From NCBI GenBank assembly GCA_947462335.1, contig OX381714.1:41327360-41391359 (forward strand): a DNA stretch of 64,000 nucleotides. The letters are read 5' to 3'. Positions 61,566 to 64,000 of this stretch are shown piece by piece. This stretch comes from Harmothoe impar (lineage: Eukaryota; Annelida; Polychaeta; Phyllodocida; Polynoidae). The notes below the pieces were generated by a model that did not search any database, was not told the origin of the DNA, and was given only the letters and a program-made list of their open reading frames with translations. The position numbers and the translations under genes are program-made. Within the stretch, counting starts at the first letter, position 1; every line of letters begins with the position of its first letter.

Positions 61566-63918
61566 ATGATTTTAAAAAAAAAACAGGAAAAATATACTTC
61601 TATTTTCAATCTGAGGACAACGATAGAAAGTTCTTAAATCAATGATTGTCCAACTTTATCCATCAAGAATTGCATGTTTAGACAATTTATCAATCATCAT
61701 TATTAACAGCGGAGGAAACCTCAACGATGCATACCGTATATTCAAAGTATAGAGTTAATAATCCATATCAAGCCTTGATCCGATATGATGCATGTTTAAT
61801 GATGATAGGTCAGAAGTTCTAGTCATTATATAGATGTTATTCAGCCATATTGTATCCTCTATGTTAATTAATGTCTCAGCATGGCGTTCTATACTTGTAT
61901 TTTCTTAATTCAGTGTGTTATTGCTATTGTATTCGTGTGAGACTTTTGTCAATCATATATATAGAGAGAGAGGAGTAATATGAAGGTAGCTCTTCCCTGT
62001 TTTTGATATGTACACTCGTGCCATGCCCTAACTCCCACGTGAAAAGAGTAAAAAATGACTACATGATATTGAGTTCCGAATTGAAGGACAGGAGATCCAT
62101 TAATCGTACATCTATATAATAAGAATCAAGCCATAAGGTATCTAATTTCCAGTTAATTTCTTTCACCCTTGAGGTATTTCCTCGTGGGGGTTTCAAGCTG
62201 AGACATGCATTCAATTTTTCTGTGTCGATTACGTCGATGTAACTGGGAAAAGCAGACAGCTGCACATTGCTGTGTAGTATATAAGCAAGCAACCTGTGAC
62301 ACTATTCAATATAATTATAAAACATATCCAAATACATCTGGTGTCACTGTTTTATTCACAACTATCTTTGGTGCAGCTATTCATATACTATGCACGTTTA
62401 ATATTCAATGAACTGTATTTCATTGTCAGATGTACACAATCAGTAAACATATAATGGAGAAATAGATCATTATGATCTAAGCTATAGATCGATATACAAA
62501 GATAAATGTTCTCTCAGTCATGGTTTGTGTAATTATACAATCAGTTATATATGGCTCTTGCTGTTGTATACATTATAGGTCTACAGCATTTTAGATATTG
62601 TCATAATGATATTTCTCACTTATAAGTACAATAAACAGTAGCATTGTTACCAGTATAGCCTCCCGCACGATTCATCAACCTACCTAGACTTGGTTTTCCT
62701 CGATGTTAATCCCAATGAAGAAAATGTTATTTTTGGGTTAAATATGATTATACATGAAATAATTAATATGAATTAAATCAATTCATAAGTCGAAACTAGG
62801 ATTGGCGGCCTATAGTTGAATAATACAAACTTTTTTTGATATGCCCACAAATATCTCTCGAAGTCTTGAAAATTTACTTTTTTCACAAAATTCGGTTCTG
62901 GACCTTATACGAATGTCTACCAAAGTCCCTACACAGCCACGAAACCAATGTGTAACAATTCACTATCAATCAAATTCGACACACTTAGTGTTAGGAGAAA
63001 TACTATAGATATGCTTAACACAGATAACACTGTTGATACACATAACTTGATACAGGTAGTGTTTTTGACACAAATAGCGGTTGGATGGTAAACCTCTATG
63101 TGTCATTGACACAGATAGCGGTTATGACACAGATAGTTGTTGTACAAGGGTGCCTCCAGTGAGGAGAAAGCTGGGAAGGCTGTGCTTGGCTGAGTCGTGG
63201 TAACATCTACTGTCTAGCCCGGGGGTCCATGCAAGGGGTGCTATTGAATGGGAGGTTTCCTCCACAATTATATGCCTTTTCTCTGGTGATTAATATCAAA
63301 TTATGTCGGTGCTAGACATGATATTTATACAATTCAAACAGATTTGCCTTTCAAATGGCATGGCACTTCAATATCAACAAAAATTATAATGGTAAAATAT
63401 TTTTTTAATTTCTCTTAATGCTATAATATTATGTTCATTATCATGAAATACGGTTGGATAAACTCTGTGAATATGCATACATTATGTTGATTTTAAGCAA
63501 ATTCATTTTTTTAATTGAAAATTGAAGTTGAGATAATACAATTAGCGTAGAGGAAGGGGTTATTTCTTAGCGTAGAGGGGACAGAAATATTTTCGGGTAA
63601 ACTGTGAACCCCCACATTTTTAGAAAAGTATCACTTCCATACTAGAAAATCCTTTAGTTCAACTGTTTAATCATTATAATGTGGAAAGTGTCATTGTCAA
63701 ACTGAAGACCCTTTTAAGTTTTTGAAGACGGTTTTAAGCGCCTCTACTCTATTCCGCCTTAGCTAGATGACCAGTGTACAGCGCCATTTGCAATGGTACC
63801 CCTCTGTATTCCCACTGTTCTCCAACAATCAGCTCAGCCAGATCCTGTGTCCGAGATGAGGGTGCAAATAGAGTGAGTGTACTGGGAATGGGTTGTAGGT
63901 GGACATTTCATATATCAT
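61566..63918. other. Downstream intergenic DNA
   Basis: No gene recognised. A loose repeat of GACACAGATAGCGGT-like units occurs at about 63000-63145. Confidence 0.45.
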
Positions 63919-63919
63919 C

Positions 63920-64000
63920 TGTCCAGGATAGGGTAGTGGTTAGCACTGTGGACTCCTGATACAGAGTACCTGAGTTCAATTCTCTTCCATGTAATTCATG
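63920..64000 (+). repeat. tRNA-derived SINE head, cut by the window end
   Basis: TAGTGGTTAGC (63934-63944) matches an A box and GAGTTCAATTC (63972-63982) a B box, 28 bp apart edge to edge and in order. No mature tRNA fold is evident. Consistent with the 5' head of a SINE that continues beyond the window. Confidence 0.6.

Overview
This window is nuclear DNA of an animal, probably a marine invertebrate. It has spliced genes with GT-AG introns, AT-rich intergenic DNA, many simple and tandem repeats, MITE-like inverted-repeat elements, Penelope-like and Ty3/gypsy retroelements, and no bacterial-style gene packing. The species cannot be fixed from the sequence alone. Two host genes are supported, both on the + strand. 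One is a FAIM-like gene whose last four exons lie at 23074-26499. The other is a BK-channel beta-subunit-like (KCNMB family) gene with coding exons at 32146-32348, 58809-58962, 59607-59735 and 60371-60979, and intact reading phase across every junction.

The first 23 kb hold no gene I can support. They contain tandem arrays (near 120-835, 7494-9470, 11640-12925, 14765-15110, 19760-20112, 22617-22735), microsatellites, a TTAA-flanked MITE family, other inverted-repeat elements, and one of two 1.29-kb terminal-inverted-repeat elements. The second copy of that element sits in KCNMB intron 1, and both copies are bounded by exact 7-bp target duplications.

The 26.5-kb first intron of the KCNMB-like gene is a transposon nest. 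A decayed Penelope-like element (reverse transcriptase remnant, then a GIY-YIG endonuclease) was split by a 14.05-kb errantivirus-like Ty3/gypsy endogenous retrovirus on the minus strand (35159-49206). The retrovirus has two 647-bp LTRs that look identical by eye, a 4-bp target duplication (CTAT), and open gag, pol and env frames. A textbook -1 frameshift heptamer, G GGA AAC, sits directly before the gag stop. Next to the Penelope fragment lies a second gypsy element (+ strand, about 50193-55725) with gag and protease/RT/RNase H but no integrase and no recognisable 3' LTR.

The most interesting object is inside the retrovirus. Between env and the 3' LTR, on the opposite strand, lies a complete small transcription unit: TATA box (37374), strong-context ATG (37438), a GC-rich 202-codon ORF with no recognised relative, and AATAAA (38073). 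Upstream of its TATA lie an 11-bp-arm inverted repeat and a pair of near-identical 32-bp direct repeats. In the untranslated leader the same provirus carries twelve 20-bp repeats, six of which contain a perfect CRE palindrome (TGACGTCA). Together these suggest a retroelement with antisense-encoded accessory control, loosely like the complex retroviruses of vertebrates but in a gypsy-type element. That interpretation is inference; the sequence elements themselves are directly visible.
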